A stretch of 64,000 bases of DNA from Heliocidaris tuberculata (GCA_025618425.1 CM046846.1:26729999-26793998), one strand, 5' to 3'. Shown: positions 23,926-36,440, counted from the first letter of the stretch. Notes: a model not told the origin generated them from the sequence alone. A program made the numbers and translations.

Positions 23926-24235
23926 CTTAAAGAGGAGGTTGAGTTCTGGTTAAGGTGAAAAATAAATTGTGAACTATCTCATTCTTTTTTATGTTTTTTT
24001 TTTTTAAGGGGGAATATCATAGAAGAAACGTCCCCTGAAAAGGATTGCTCTTCAAACGTCCTCATATATCATTATGAACATGACGAGAATATAGGTGAAA
24101 TGTTTGGACCAAACTTTTCATGCCACACGAGTGTGTAGTCCCGTATACACTTTTCTGTGTGCTGTGTGCATGTGACTTTCAGGAAGATATAGTACATTCC
24201 TTTAGTTTAATGATTGAAAGAACCTCACAGTGCAC
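23926..24235 (-). repeat. Dispersed repeat family R1, copy 4 (reverse)
   Basis: Read on the minus strand it shows CACTGTGAGGTT..AATCAT, GCACACAG..AAAAGTGTAT, GGGACTACACAC, TTTGGTCCAAACATTTC, then GTTCACAATTTATTTTTCACC and CCAGAACTCAACCTCCTCTTT, in the same order as copies 1-3. Confidence 0.7.
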
Positions 24236-24325
24236 ACCTTTCCTTACATAACCAACTTCTCTAGCTCTCAATAGGTTTCAAACGGTTTCTTTCTAGATGT
24301 AATCGGATGACCAACTCTATTTAAT

Positions 24326-24455
24326 ACCTCAGTCACACCACCCAGACGACTCGACACCGATTCCAAAGAGATCGATTCTTTTTCCATTCGAGGTAAAGTA
24401 ATTTTTGATCGGTCTGTTATCGGCCTGGTGCCGATCACGATGATGTGACTGGGAT
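24326..24455 (-). mobile_element. MITE, CCTCAGTCACACC-ended family, copy 1
   Basis: Ends CCTCAGTCACACCACC (24327) and GATGTGACTGGG (right, decayed). Its reverse complement aligns with 45421-45553 through GACCGATAACAGACCGATCA, GAATCGAT.T.TTTGGAATCG and TGACTGAGGT. Noncoding, about 130 bp. Confidence 0.65.
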
Positions 24456-26399
24456 ATGGAGCTGGCACGTGTAATGAATCCAGGGTGTCTCTACCAGCGT
24501 CATCATGTAATCAACCTTGACGGCTGAGACCATCTTGAGATGGTAGTTGGTGACTTGAAGACAACACCCGTAGGCTCATCTTCCAGGATCCATGCACTCA
24601 GAGGTCGCCAGCTCTAGTGCTATTTATTGTTCGTTGGACTGTTGATTGATTGTTTGCTCGTTTATGCTAGTATGTTTATGTGTTTACTTGCTTATCCATT
24701 TCTATTCTGATTCGTGTTGGCTTCAATTTCACAATAAAACTTTTATAATACAATATATGGGTTTCCTTGCATGTACGTCCCTTGTGTATATTTGAATACC
24801 TTTTACGATATTATCCTTCGAATTAATCTATCGAAATCGAATGCTCGTTTGAGTATTGATTTACATAATTTGTCGGTTTATGTTTCCTTGTTTACCCATT
24901 TTCTGTTCTTATTTGTTTTTCGCTTAAAGTTCATATTTGATTTGGGTTTTAAGACTGTCTGAGGACGAGAGTTGCTTATAAACTTAAACACATTTTTATC
25001 AACAACCCTTAATATTATATTCCAATGGTCAAAACTGTCAAAATTACGTTTGTAGAAAGATTCTTGGTAAAGCCATTGCCGATCAATGCAATAAAATATC
25101 AAAAACCGCTTCATTTTGGGGGGTTGTTTATTAACTAGTAACTATAAAAATATGTTTTCTTAACCAAATAAATATATGATGATACAACTTAAATAGCCAA
25201 AAGCTGATCAAGATTTCATTACAAAAGACAACATTTTTTTTAATGCTACATACAATATATTACACTAAAGACAACTCTAAATTAAAAGCAAGGAGTTTAG
25301 CAAGATTTCAGTATAAAGGATGTAATTTTTGACAGAATTTTAATTTTTTTTATAATCATTTGCTCAATTGCATCTTTACGGTTGGTGGTTCTATCCCATA
25401 TACTTCCTTTCTTCTGCTCAAAGTCTACAGGATGAAGACTAAGAGTTCAATCTCTGACATTGCCCCTCACTGGGTTGTGACTTTGACAATCTTTTAATAA
25501 TTGAGACATGGTACATCTCTATTTCATTCAATCTTCCAGCAACACCGGTAACACAACCATAGTCTGCCCGCCGCTCTCTCGGGGAATGTTCCATATATCT
25601 CGCTGTATTTATAACGCATCCATCAAGTTTTATAAGTTAAATTTAAACTGTTGAAGTGAACAGTCTTTACAATGATTTTTTAAAAAAATGCGGAACATCT
25701 ACTTTGCTTTGTCAATGTAACAAGGAGCCGTTCCCAAAAGGCTCTACTATTTTATGATTCAAACGGCGAAAATATAATTATGTTGATGCCGTTTTTAATT
25801 TCTTTTCGTCAGCACAAATTTCTTTTTGGCAAGGTAATAAATTTAATCTTATAAATAAAAATATTGATTTTACCCCCAGATGGGTCTTTGCCGTGCATGG
25901 AAAACGCCATGCAGATATTTTGTCTTGGTCGTTAAGGGAATTTTAATTCAGAACGAAATATTTCGTGATGAGCAATATTTCGCAGGTTTAGTGTATAAAT
26001 ACAATGGCTACTAGAAGCATCATCAACGACGACCCCAAAAAACAAACAACAACGAACAAATAAAAATGTGTTTCCATGTACATAAAGATTGAAAGTGTTT
26101 TGGCAGAACGCGTCAGACGAGTATAAGAATAATCAATGTTCTAAAGTCTCCTATTTCTTTCTCCCCCTCTCTCTCTTTCTCTGCCATGTTTATCTCATTT
26201 TCTCAAATAAAATACAATCCAATATATTTCTAACGTACCGCTACTAACGGGACCTAATGTAATGTTCAAAGGTACGTGTTATATACACTCCTCTCTAAAT
26301 AGGCTACTTTTAAAAGAGGTACGAAATTTCAGATGGCAAAACTTTGGAAGTACTAAACAAGATGAGAAAAAGCAACATCACCACAATCATGAACTGGAG

Positions 26400-26720
26400 T
26401 CATCTACCTCCTCATAGCGCTTCCGATAAATTCACGCACGGTATCGTTACTTTTGTGGCGCCGCGCACTCATTGCTGTCTAGCTGAGACAGTTCCCTCAT
26501 GACGTCACACCGATTGGTGGAGGCACGCGTGGAACGTGGAGGTCGTGGCGGTGTTAGTGAGAAAACTGCCCCTACAGCCTCGGCAGCCGGCCAGCTTGGG
26601 GAAGGACGGATATGAGTTCCTAGCGGGATGAGTGAAATCCGGACATGCTGGCTTGCTGGTCCGTGGTGGATTAGTCTGAGAATGTTCAGACCTAGTTTTA
26701 GTCCGACTCCTCAAACCTTC
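26400..26720. promoter_or_regulatory. GC-rich intronic island with CRE and CCAAT words
   Basis: About 300 bases of GC-rich, CpG-containing DNA in an AT-rich intron. It holds GGCGCCGCGC near 26458-26467, TGACGTCA at 26500-26507 and ATTGG (reverse CCAAT) at 26513-26517. A CRE beside an inverted CCAAT is typical of promoters and enhancers in animals. No transcript or exon can be shown; regulatory role is inference. Confidence 0.25.
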
Positions 26721-29389
26721 GACCTAGTTTCTCCCATGAGTCTACTTTGCAAAGAATCTTGATACGAATACTCTGTCCCAAAAATCACGCCTAATATACC
26801 TATGAAATATGGAACAAAAAGCGAGGAAATACTACGATAATCATTTAGATAATATGATGACAATTATTTACCATATTTTTTGCACTTTTACCGGTGAGAA
26901 CTTTTAGAGTGCAGTAGTGAATGCAGGATTTTGAATTGGCGGGAACATCAAACTTTACTTATGTATACATACTTACATGGGAGATGGCAAAATCAGCTGA
27001 AACGGGCAAGGGGCACAACTTAACACTTGAATGCTATTGGGGTGAGGCGCACACCCCTTTTGCCTCTCTCTCTCTCTCGCTCTTCTTCTCTATCTCTCTC
27101 TCGATCCGTCACTAATGAGCCATTGACTGATGCTAACTTTAATTAAAACAAATATGCTGGTAATAATTCAAACTATTCTCTAGTCGCATGTCGCAAGTTT
27201 TTCGCTCAATAATGATGGAGGTTGAAAACTGGATCTAAAAAGCAAATCATCTGCCAAATCGCAAGGGAGCTATTCATCTGCATGAATAATTGAAGGTGAC
27301 GTTTTACCGATTGACTTCCACTTCGATACCAAACTGGAAACTTTGTTCGACACGTACTCCAGTCCGACAAAAACACGACGCAAATATTTTGTCCGAGAAA
27401 TTTACGACTTTAAATCCCGAAATAGAAGAATCTGTATTTCTTCAATCTTAAAACGAAAGCTTATACGGGACCACCGGTGATCATCTGGTTTAAAATAACT
27501 TCTGAGAAATTCATCTACATTCATCACTTTTTCAAAAATCGTGATATATGCGTTTTTATATTATTTCTTTTCTTTTTTTCTACTTATGCCTACTCTATTC
27601 TACATCATTTTTCAGAAAATTAGTGTTAATGACAAAGGATAAAAAGTATGTTTCTGCATAATGATCGTTCAATACAAGTTTCGCTATTAATCATTTCATA
27701 ATTTTTCTCTTTAAAGTGATCTGCTTTATAAATGCTTTTCGGTAGGTCACTCTTTGTTTTGCATATATTATTTTCATCCTCAGTCTACATTATAAAAAAC
27801 CCTCCAAAGAGGAAAAATATGCCATTCGAAATGAGTATAGGTCTATTTTCATGGTTTGTTTGTCACGTTCAGATGCAAGTAGTAAACAAATCTCCTTTGA
27901 GAGAGAAAAAAAAAAGATCCCCAAATCTTCTGCTAACACTTTGGAATAACTAAGAGGATTCACTATAGCTGATGGAGTAAACATGCAGGGTGAAAAAGTG
28001 AAATTAGTTGATATGAAACATTTCCTTGTCTTTTATCCACAATAGTATTTTGCTACTAAAACCTCTTTCATTAATAATATAAAACAACGCAATAATTTAT
28101 GAAGAATTGTACAGCTCAAGCCCGAGGGTTACAGTGATTCAGTTCGCTTTTGCCCTCCCAGGTACAGGTGACGCCAAATACTTAATAATAATAATAAAAG
28201 GTGACATTATTATTTTTCCCTTACAAACAAATTTATTGATTGTAACAATTCGAGGTTGAAATTTCTGAGAATTTAAAAGAGAGTGAGGAAAAAAAAAAAC
28301 ATTCGAAACCAAGAGGGGGTCTCAAAAAGAATTTTTTTATTGTAAAAGGGAAATGATTTTTATAATTCACCAACTCTGATGTTTCTTAGAAAAATTCGCA
28401 AGTGGTAAATTCCGTTGTCAACTTGGGAATTAAAAAGCTAGAAATCAATTGCAAGTCTTTCATTAAACTTGATACGAAGAATAAACTCATATAATGAGGC
28501 CTATAACCTTGAATTAAAAAAATGTCCTGAACAACAAAACTACAACATTCTGTAAAAGTGGTTTCTGAAATTAAATGTTCAAAAGCACTCGTATCTAACG
28601 CAATCGGACATAAACCCTGATTGGACTTGACGGCAAAGAGAAAACTTTCACTTCTCAGCTTTATGTGTGGTTTGGAGCAGATTCCATTTACATGATGTCT
28701 GATAATGTGAGGAGCTTACTGCGATGAGTTGACTTTGTAGATCGGCGTCAATATCTTCCACGAAATCGTCCACCCCTAAGCCTGCTCTTTAACCCCAAAG
28801 ATACCACTCTTCTCAATTAATCAGCAAAACTCCATCATGAAACGAAGCAGCTTTGCGCAAAGCGAAAGTAGGTTGGGCCACTCGATCAGATCTTGGTGTG
28901 ATCAAGCTATCCTTGGTCTGATGCGAGCAGACGACAGAGAAGTAGGTATCAATTTGGCAAATGACATTGCCGCCTTTTTCTTTATCAGCATGATTGGATC
29001 GATTCGTGAACGATATGCCTTTTGGAAAAGGGACACAATAGTTAAGATGTTGAGGTGTTGTCTGCAAGGAATTTTGTCATTTTTTTACATTCAAAGGTTG
29101 GTTTTAAACTTTTCAGTTTTACTTATGGCAATTAAGGGAATAAAGAGATAATGGTTCTTCGTTTGAAAATACGAGAAAGGCTATTTGATTCGGGACATTT
29201 CAGAACAAAGATGATTGTTTTCAAGTGCGTCGAAAAGTTTGTTCTGTATTCAAAGTATTGAAAAGTTTCATCTCAAAAGGATAAAGCATCTGTTGAGAGC
29301 CAAACGGGCGTTAAGTCTGTGTTAAGGTATGTGAGTTAACGTCCTTCTAGCTCCAAACAGACAATTATAAGGAAGTAAAGAAAGAATGG

Positions 29390-29562
29390 AAGAGGCAAAG
29401 TGAGATGAAAATGGGGCGAAAAATCAGAGAGAACTTATAAAAATAGAAAGAAATACATAAAGAAATTCAGAAGGTGGGGGGGGGGGTGTTAGAAAAATAG
29501 AGATATACAGAAGGAAGGGGGTGATCGAGATAGAGTTTAGAGAGAGACGTGAACAGAGAAAC

Positions 29563-29600
<38 letters not shown>

Positions 29601-29670
29601 GGACAGAGAGATACAGAAAGACCGAGGAAGAGAGCGAGAGAGAGAGAGAGAGAGATAGATAGGGAGACAG
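29390..29670. repeat. Purine-rich (GA)n/(GACA)n tract
   Basis: AG-rich with (AG)n at 29562-29581, (GACA)n at 29582-29600 and (GA)n at 29631-29655. Confidence 0.85.
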
Positions 29671-29954
29671 AGACAAAATAAGATGAAGGGTTGAAAGGAG
29701 ACAAAATAAGTGACATGAAGTAACGATGATTATCGCTATTCCAAACGGGAAGAAATGTATGTTTATCATAATAACAACGTTGAACATCGCCGTTGTTTAT
29801 TAGTCGAGAAAGCACACAGATGCTGGTGGTCCTGCACCGCACACGTTATTAGAATACACCTGGATCTAAATGAATATCCTGAATGAATGTACTTCTAGCA
29901 GTCTAGCGGTTCTTATACCTACATGATCAAGGAACCTACAAACTTATTCCTCCA

Positions 29955-29956
<2 letters not shown>

Positions 29957-29985
<29 letters not shown>
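29957..29985. repeat. (AT)n microsatellite
   Basis: AT dinucleotides interrupted once by GT. Confidence 0.85.
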
Positions 29986-30196
29986 AAACATCTTTTCAAT
30001 TTCACTTACTCCTGTTGATTTATGTTACCAGCTTTATGACAGTTTTGTTCTGTTGTCTTTAGTTTTGTTAAGTTGCTTATTATTATCATTTGTTTCATTC
30101 TGTTTGATTTAGCAAATAAACTTGAAGAAGGCCAGGAGCCGAAAGCTTGTAAATACACCGAGTGACCTGCTTCATTCCGTTTCATCATTCTCTGTT

Positions 30197-30220
30197 CACA
30201 CACACACACACACGCACACG

Positions 30221-30275
<55 letters not shown>

Positions 30276-30350
30276 GAGAGAGAAAGAGAGAAAGAGAGAG
30301 AGATAGAGAAAAGGAGGGAGATGTAGAGAGATAGGGAGAGAGAGAGAGAG
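30197..30350. repeat. (CA)n-(TA)n-(GA)n compound microsatellite
   Basis: CA units 30197-30235, TA units 30236-30270, then GA-rich to about 30350. Confidence 0.9.
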
Positions 30351-30397
30351 ATACGAAAAGTTGATAAACGGACTGCCTACATGAAACTTTTCTTTAA

Positions 30398-30981
30398 AGG
30401 GAAATCCAACCTTTATAGCAAGTTGCTTTGAAAGAAAGAGGAAAAATCAGAGAAGCAGATTGGTGAAAGTTTGAACGAAATCGGACAAGTAATAAGAAAG
30501 TTATGAATTTTTGAAAGTTGTAATCACTATGCATATGGGAACTTCAAATTGGCCGAATATGTAATGTCACTGTGATGTAGCTGTGGACAACTCCCCCATT
30601 CGCTCTAACACATAAAATTACTAAAATGTCATTTTTTTTCAAAATGCATTACTCAGTAGGATCTTTTCGTTCATGAGGACCTATAACAATATGCTATCTC
30701 CAATATATTTTGAGTACTGCCCCGAGGGTAAAAGCGCCTCGAAGAAAACCGCAAATTAATGATATTTTTGTGTACGACAAATGGGAGAGTTGTCCACAAA
30801 AATGTCACAATTTACTCACCAAATTGCCAATTTGAGATTCGCATAGATGTAGTGATCTCATTTTTCAAACATCCATAACTTTCTTATTCCTTGTCCGATT
30901 TCTTTCAAACTTTCACCATCCTTTTTTTCTTATTTTTCTGCTTTCACACAAATCATCTTATTATCAAGGTTGGATTGCCCT
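30398..30981. mobile_element. TTAA-flanked element with very long terminal inverted repeats (about 230 bp)
   Basis: TTAA at 30394-30397 and 30982-30985 flank a 584-bp unit. The ends AGGGAAATCCAACC and AGGGCAATCCAACC (reversed right end) are inverted copies. Pairing continues through GGTGAAAGTTTGAA.GAAAT, CGGACAAG.AATAAGAAAG, TTATG.AT..TTGAAA and GTGGACAACTC.CCCATT. It has no transposase frame. TTAA duplications are used by piggyBac and Kolobok superfamilies; which one applies cannot be decided from the ends alone. Confidence 0.85.
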
Positions 30982-31439
30982 TTAAGGTCAAACATGAAGC
31001 GTGGGTTTCATCGTTCGGTAATAATCATTCAATTCATGCAGAAATATGAATCTGATATTATCAACTTTGTTATAGCCACGGCCACCTTCTTAGATAAAAA
31101 AAAGTAGAACAAATTATATTCGGAGGGGGTGGGGGATCATTAAGGTAGAAAATGTTTTCCCAGCCCCTACATCCCCTCACCATTTGAGAGGTCTGGCGGG
31201 GCTTGGACAACTATATTTCGAAGGGGGGGGGGGGGAGGATGTTCTGAAAAAAAAAATACATTGCTTCCCACTTTTCTGACAATATGGATACACCTCTGCC
31301 ATTATTATGTCTATCAAAGTCCTGCAAACTTCCGAGAATACTTTTAGAAAGCGTGGTTCAAATGTGAAAAGTTAATAAATCAAGAAAGGTAGGTCATTAT
31401 CATTAACGATTTTAGAAATGAGGGTGCGTAAAGTGAGAG

Positions 31440-31560
31440 CTGTGCCTGACGAAGTGGTATACTTGCATGGGCGTAGACCAATTTTGGTCAAAGAAAGTCG
31501 GGGTTTTCGTGCATCCTGACCCCCTCCCCCCCCCCCCCCCTTTCGCGGACCCTGATCATT
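31440..31560. repeat. Decayed GGCGTA-type element with long C-run
   Basis: Starts with CATGGGCGTAGACCAATTTT, then C-rich sequence with a long C-run (about 31517-31540). Similar in build to the elements at 15227 and 57720, but the ends are not clear. Confidence 0.35.
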
Positions 31561-32605
31561 AAGAAATCGCGAGTATCTAACCACGAGGGGAGTGCACTTT
31601 AGCGTAACCATGACAAAGCATTAACGCCTCCTAGCCTCGGTGATCGTCTCAAATATTGCAGACGATCTGCTGTCAGCATATAACGCTCTTCATTGCACTT
31701 TTTAATTGCACCCGGAATTCCCTCGACAATTATTACTTTCCGTTCAAAGTTGAGGCATCGGTTCGCAATGGCAGACGTATTTAGAAGGAGAAAGAAGCAA
31801 AAAGTCCGCGTCATTCGAATTTCAGTGAACATATCTAAGTTAATGTCCATCACAAAGAGAGAAGAATAAAGGAGTGATTATAATATAATCATCATGCGGC
31901 ATCAGATTTGTCTTGTTGTTATTGCTGATTTCCTCTTTGAAATAAATGTCATGGTCTAAAAAACCTATCCTAGAATTTATTCATTCACAATGTAATTTGA
32001 TAAAGGCGTTATGCAAAGGCTATGGCGGATCTGGGATGGGGGCAGTGGGCAGTGTATGTGTAAGCCGTGTATCAATCAGATATGATTATGCACGTCTAGG
32101 GACCGATCAATCGAAAGACGAGACTCAGTTTTGGACTAAGGTTTGTCCGTGTCAGTTTATAGGCGAAAACAGACAGAGCTTGACCACTAAAATAACGGGT
32201 AAAAGTGAATGAGTTTTAATTTCTCTTTACTACAACCCTTAACTTGAGTGAATCTTGGAAGGCTTGATATTATACCTTTAAATTTTTAGGAGTGAGATAG
32301 GAAATATTATTGCATGAGTAGAAAGATGTAGCTTTTCTATTTAACGAAGAAATAGTTTTCCGCCTCACTCATAAACATCAAGTATGTGTATATCATATAA
32401 CGTATAGAAAGAATCTAAACATAATGATTGGCTAATTGTGGTCACCTGACCTACATTATTTTTACCAATAATGTGCGCTTCTATGTGTTACGTAGCAGAC
32501 AATGTTTGTGCCAAATTTAGAGGTGTTCAATGTATAGGTGGGTGTTTTAGTATTTTGGCAAGGTCATCATCACCATCACCATGATCACCTTACGATTTTT
32601 GTCTC

Positions 32606-33140
32606 TTTTTTTTTGACGAGATAAATCCGATGACATGTGTGTCGTCTGTACCGGAATTCTTCAGTTTGCCCACTAATCCCAAGCGCCCTTACCTGTGACG
32701 TCATCAGGATGGCTCTCTTTAAACTAGGACAAGATGTCTGGATGGGTTAATCCTGGAGGGACCATGGACAGGGTTATTTTGACGGACTTCTCAAATATAA
32801 TGGGGGAGGGGGATTCGACTGCAGCATAACGAAAAGTTATGTAACTTAAGCATTACGATGCAGTTACAAAACTCAGAGCTTAAGCGTTACTATTCTTTTT
32901 TTTCTTTTTTTTTTTGACGAAAAAAATCCGATGACATGTGTATCGTCTGTACCGGAATTCTTCAGTTTGCCCATTAATCAAAAGCGCCCTCAACCTTGAC
33001 GTCATGCAGGATGGCTATCTTTAAGAACAAGGTGTCTGGATAGGTTAATCCTGAAGGGACCATGGACCGGGTTATTTTGACGATCTCAAAAAAAAAAAAA
33101 AAAAAAAGGGGGGGGGGGATGGGCGCGATTCGACCGATGC
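32606..33140. repeat. Direct repeat, two copies of about 200 bp, 301 bases apart
   Basis: Copies at about 32606-32815 and 32907-33135. Shared blocks: TTTTTTTTTGACGA, ATCCGATGACATGTGT, TCGTCTGTACCGGAATTCTT, TGACGTCAT..CAGGATGGCT, GGTTAATCCTG and GGGACCATGGAC, GGGTTATTTTGACG, ending in a G-rich stretch. Copy 2 has gained A and G homopolymers. Confidence 0.85.
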
Positions 33141-33154
33141 GTAACATATAATAA

Positions 33155-33415
33155 TCATAATCATAATCATGATAATAACATTCCGTTCTAGTATACTGTA
33201 CTCTAACCCTATAGAGGCGTCATATCACGATGTGATATGACGCCGCTATACACCTCCAAAGAGCTTTGAAAATGATTACTCATGATTTACCTCCGGCAAC
33301 TGTTATCACAGTGCATTTCAAGAAAAAAAATGCCATCAGGTACCCATTTACCTCACCTGGTTGGAGTGAGGCAGATGTACATTATTGTTTTGCCAACGGA
33401 TGTTAGCACTGTGAT
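33155..33415 (-). repeat. SINE copy lacking its tRNA-like head (reverse)
   Basis: Follows ATC/ATA-rich repeats. CTATAGAGGCGTCATATCAC, ACCTCCGGCAACTGTTATCA, CACAGTGCATTTCAAG, TACCCATTTACCTCACCTGG and GTTTTGCCAACGGATG match the SINE at 36670-36992 in order. It includes a perfect hairpin at 33216-33244 (13-bp arms, 3-base loop). Confidence 0.7.
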
Positions 33416-33583
33416 AGAAATATACTCATGGAGTTATGTTTTGTGATGTTTTGTTCAAAAAGTTCTATCATTTATCGCCAATATATCATTCACGTATCTA
33501 TGTGTGACATTTCTGCGTGGAGTGCATAGTGAAGCGCACAATGAGAAGTTTTCGTTAAGAGGGAGTGGTCGAAATCTTCTTAC

Positions 33584-34222
33584 CTAGCATACAAACTCGA
33601 TTTAGATCCCTGAGAGTCGCATTCGTTTTTATTTTTCTAGTGTTTTGTTTAAAACGTGAATATACTCAAAATGGACACATTTACAGATGAACTAATAAAA
33701 GGGGATTTCTTTCCTCTCCAATAAAAATTTATTTCTCTGTACCTTTCTGTGACTTTTGCAAGTTCTTTCTCAAGTCAAATGTGAAAAAAAAAATCGTTAT
33801 AAACTAGCATACAGACTCGATAGATCCCTGAGAGTCGCATCCGTTTTTCTTTTCCTTTTTTAAACGTGAATACACTACTAGCGAACAGAATGGACGCACT
33901 TCAAGATGAAATAAAGGGAATTACTTTCCTCCAATACAAATTTATTTCTCTGTATCTTTCTGTGACTGTTGTAAGTTCTTTCTCAAGTCAAATGTAAACA
34001 AAAAATCGTTATAAACTAGCATACAGACTCGATAAATCCCTGCGAGTCGCATCCGTTTTTCTTTTTTATTTTCCTTTTTAAAACGTGAATATACAAATGA
34101 CGAACAGAATGGACTTAAAGATGAACTAAAGGGAATAACTTTCCGCTCCAATATAAATTTATTCCTCTGTTTCTTTCTGTAACTGTTGCAAGTTCTTTCT
34201 CAAGTTAAATGTAAAAAAAAAA
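33584..34222. repeat. Tandem repeat, three copies, 212-220 bp unit
   Basis: Units start with CTAGCATACARACTCGAT at 33584, 33804 and 34016. Each contains GAGTCGCATCCGTTTTT, AACGTGAATA, GAACAGAATGGAC, AAATTTATTTCTCTGT, TTTCTGTGACTGTTG and AGTTCTTTCTCAAGTCAAAT. High similarity points to recent duplication. Confidence 0.9.
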
Positions 34223-34423
34223 GAAGAAGCTGAACACAAAGTTAAAAGAGGAAAATTTGTTTCATCAGACGAGTGGGACGTGAGTGATATTGACGGGTGT
34301 GTCTTCCTTGATTTCCTTACACATCTGTCGGGGCTGAGCTGGCTGGGTTAACATCCAGAAACACCCCCTAGAGAACCTTACTGAAATTCATACAAACCAT
34401 ACAAACTCATGCTGCCTAAAGAT

Positions 34424-34820
34424 AAAGTTGAATACAAGTCATGCAATTTCATTGTGAAAGAAACTGCTATGAAGTTGTAAGTAAACGTTGATGGTGTATA
34501 GTACGCAAGATCATCTTTGCATTGTGAGGTTTTGGAATCATCAAAGTGATAACAAATTTACTCAATCTTGCTGAGATTCACATACAGTGAAAAACACTGC
34601 ACACAGATATGGGTGATTGGGACTGCACAAAAATCGTAGCATCAGTATTAGGTTCAAAGTTGAAATCATTTCTGGTTCTATTTCGAATTATTAGAACATT
34701 TCAAGGGAAATGATTTTTACGTGACATTCTTTCTTCCACAAGCATGGTCGGGGAAAAGAATAGGAAAGTTCACAAATTATCATTACTTTTACCAGAACTC
34801 AAACTACTCTTTAACATCAG
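34424..34820 (+). repeat. Dispersed repeat family R1, copy 2
   Basis: Contains GTGAGGTTTTGGAATCATCA (34526), the CACAGATATGGGTGATTGGG block, GTTCACAAATTATCATTAC and CCAGAACTCAAACTACTCTT. An ACAAACTCATGCTGCCT word lies just before it (about 34400) and again, slightly altered, just after it (about 34857). Confidence 0.75.
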
Positions 34821-36184
34821 GAAATCCCTCCATGGAGACCATTTTTTGAAAATGATACAAACTAACTCATGCTGCCTTAATGTGAAGCAGACAGCAATGA
34901 CGCTATCTTCCTTGTTGTAAGAAAAACCCTGTCCGTTTGGTGCTCAGGATATGAAATGTTTTCCTTCGAATAAGTACGACCATATGGTTGCCCACCTAGC
35001 TAGAGACTCGTCATTTCCATATCTTTGAATTTAAAAAAAAGCATGCTTTGTGCATGCTTTGTTAAATTACATCATATTATGTTAACAAGTAAGAGGGGAT
35101 AAAATTGTATTTGGCATCAATTCAGAACACGATTTATTTTCTTATCAAGATTCTGATTGTTTTCATGCACCAAACAATACTTTTTTTAAAAGTCCAAACC
35201 GATATGATTATAAAACTAGGCCCTCCATTCACAAATAAATAGAGATAGATATAATATGAAAAATGTCTTCTTTGCCAAAAAAATTCACTCAAATTTCCAA
35301 AAATTATTTTTCGAAACATCATCCGCCAAGCATCATCGAATGTGTCCAATTAAATTGCGTCACTAATTTTTATCACTTAATCTCTTGATCTCCATCGGCC
35401 AAAACACATGATCGCCGAGCGGTCGAAAATGAAAGGGAAAGATCCACTTTCGCTTCTAATTTACGCTACTTTTTTTTTTAATGACGTCATATTCTAATTG
35501 AAACGTCATGGAGAAACATAGGATAAGCTTGTGTGGAAGAATTCAATATGTTGATGATTTATAGATTCACCGATAAAGACAATCTATTTGCAGCTTTCCA
35601 TCTTGTCATTGATGATTTCAGAGAGGTGTTTTTGCCACATTTTTCAAGTTATATATCTAACGCCTTTCTCACGTTGCTCAAACCTCTCCACGCACTTCAT
35701 CAGATAAAAACAATATTTATAAAAAATTATTTCACAAAATTTTCAAAATTCGTCTAACTCACGTCACTATCTCTAACTGAGTTAAACGTTGATCTTTCGG
35801 TTTCGATTCGAATCTTGAGATTATGCTCGAAATGTTTGGGAAATATTAAAATTTTGTGGGTTTTTTTTTTGCCTATATCTGACAAGATTTGAAAAATCAG
35901 ATGATTTTTTTCTAATTTGCGAATTAATCATATATCATAAAGCATGCATGTTTAACTTTTTTTCAAATAATTTTCACAATAAAAATGTATATCAATGACG
36001 TAATAATGCATAATATACTGTATATAATAGGTATTTTCTAAACTTAGCTACACTTATTGTCAACATACGCGGGGTGGGAGACCAAGGAAATTTGCTTACA
36101 GAATGAACAAAAAAAAAAAAAAATAGACAACAGAAACCTACAAACCCTCTCTCTAAAGAATATAATTATATCCTGATATATTCT

Positions 36185-36440
36185 AAATGTGACTAGGAGC
36201 AGTTAAACATTCTGGACCAAATTTTGATCTCACACCTGTGTGTACTGTCCCACATATATAGCCATATCTGTGCGCAGTGCTTTAAGAAAAAATCAGCCGA
36301 TCATGATGGTTAAAGACCTTATAATACCCATCTATAGTCTTACGTGATGCAAACCAGCTTTTTTATAATTATTTTCTAAGCAATATCTTTCACACTGCAA
36401 TCACTTGACCAATTGTACTCAACTTTATCTTTAAATCGAC
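36185..36440 (-). repeat. Dispersed repeat family R1, copy 5 (reverse, shortened)
   Basis: On the minus strand: AAGATAAAGTTGAGTACAAT (as in copy 2), then CACTGCGCACAGATATGG, GGGACAGTACACACAGGTGT and TTTGGTCCAGAATG. The GAAAGCTCACAA end is missing. Confidence 0.65.

Noticed and set aside
33584..34222. CRISPR-like repeat array
   Set aside because: Units are contiguous 210-220-bp tandem copies without short repeats and unique spacers, in eukaryotic DNA.
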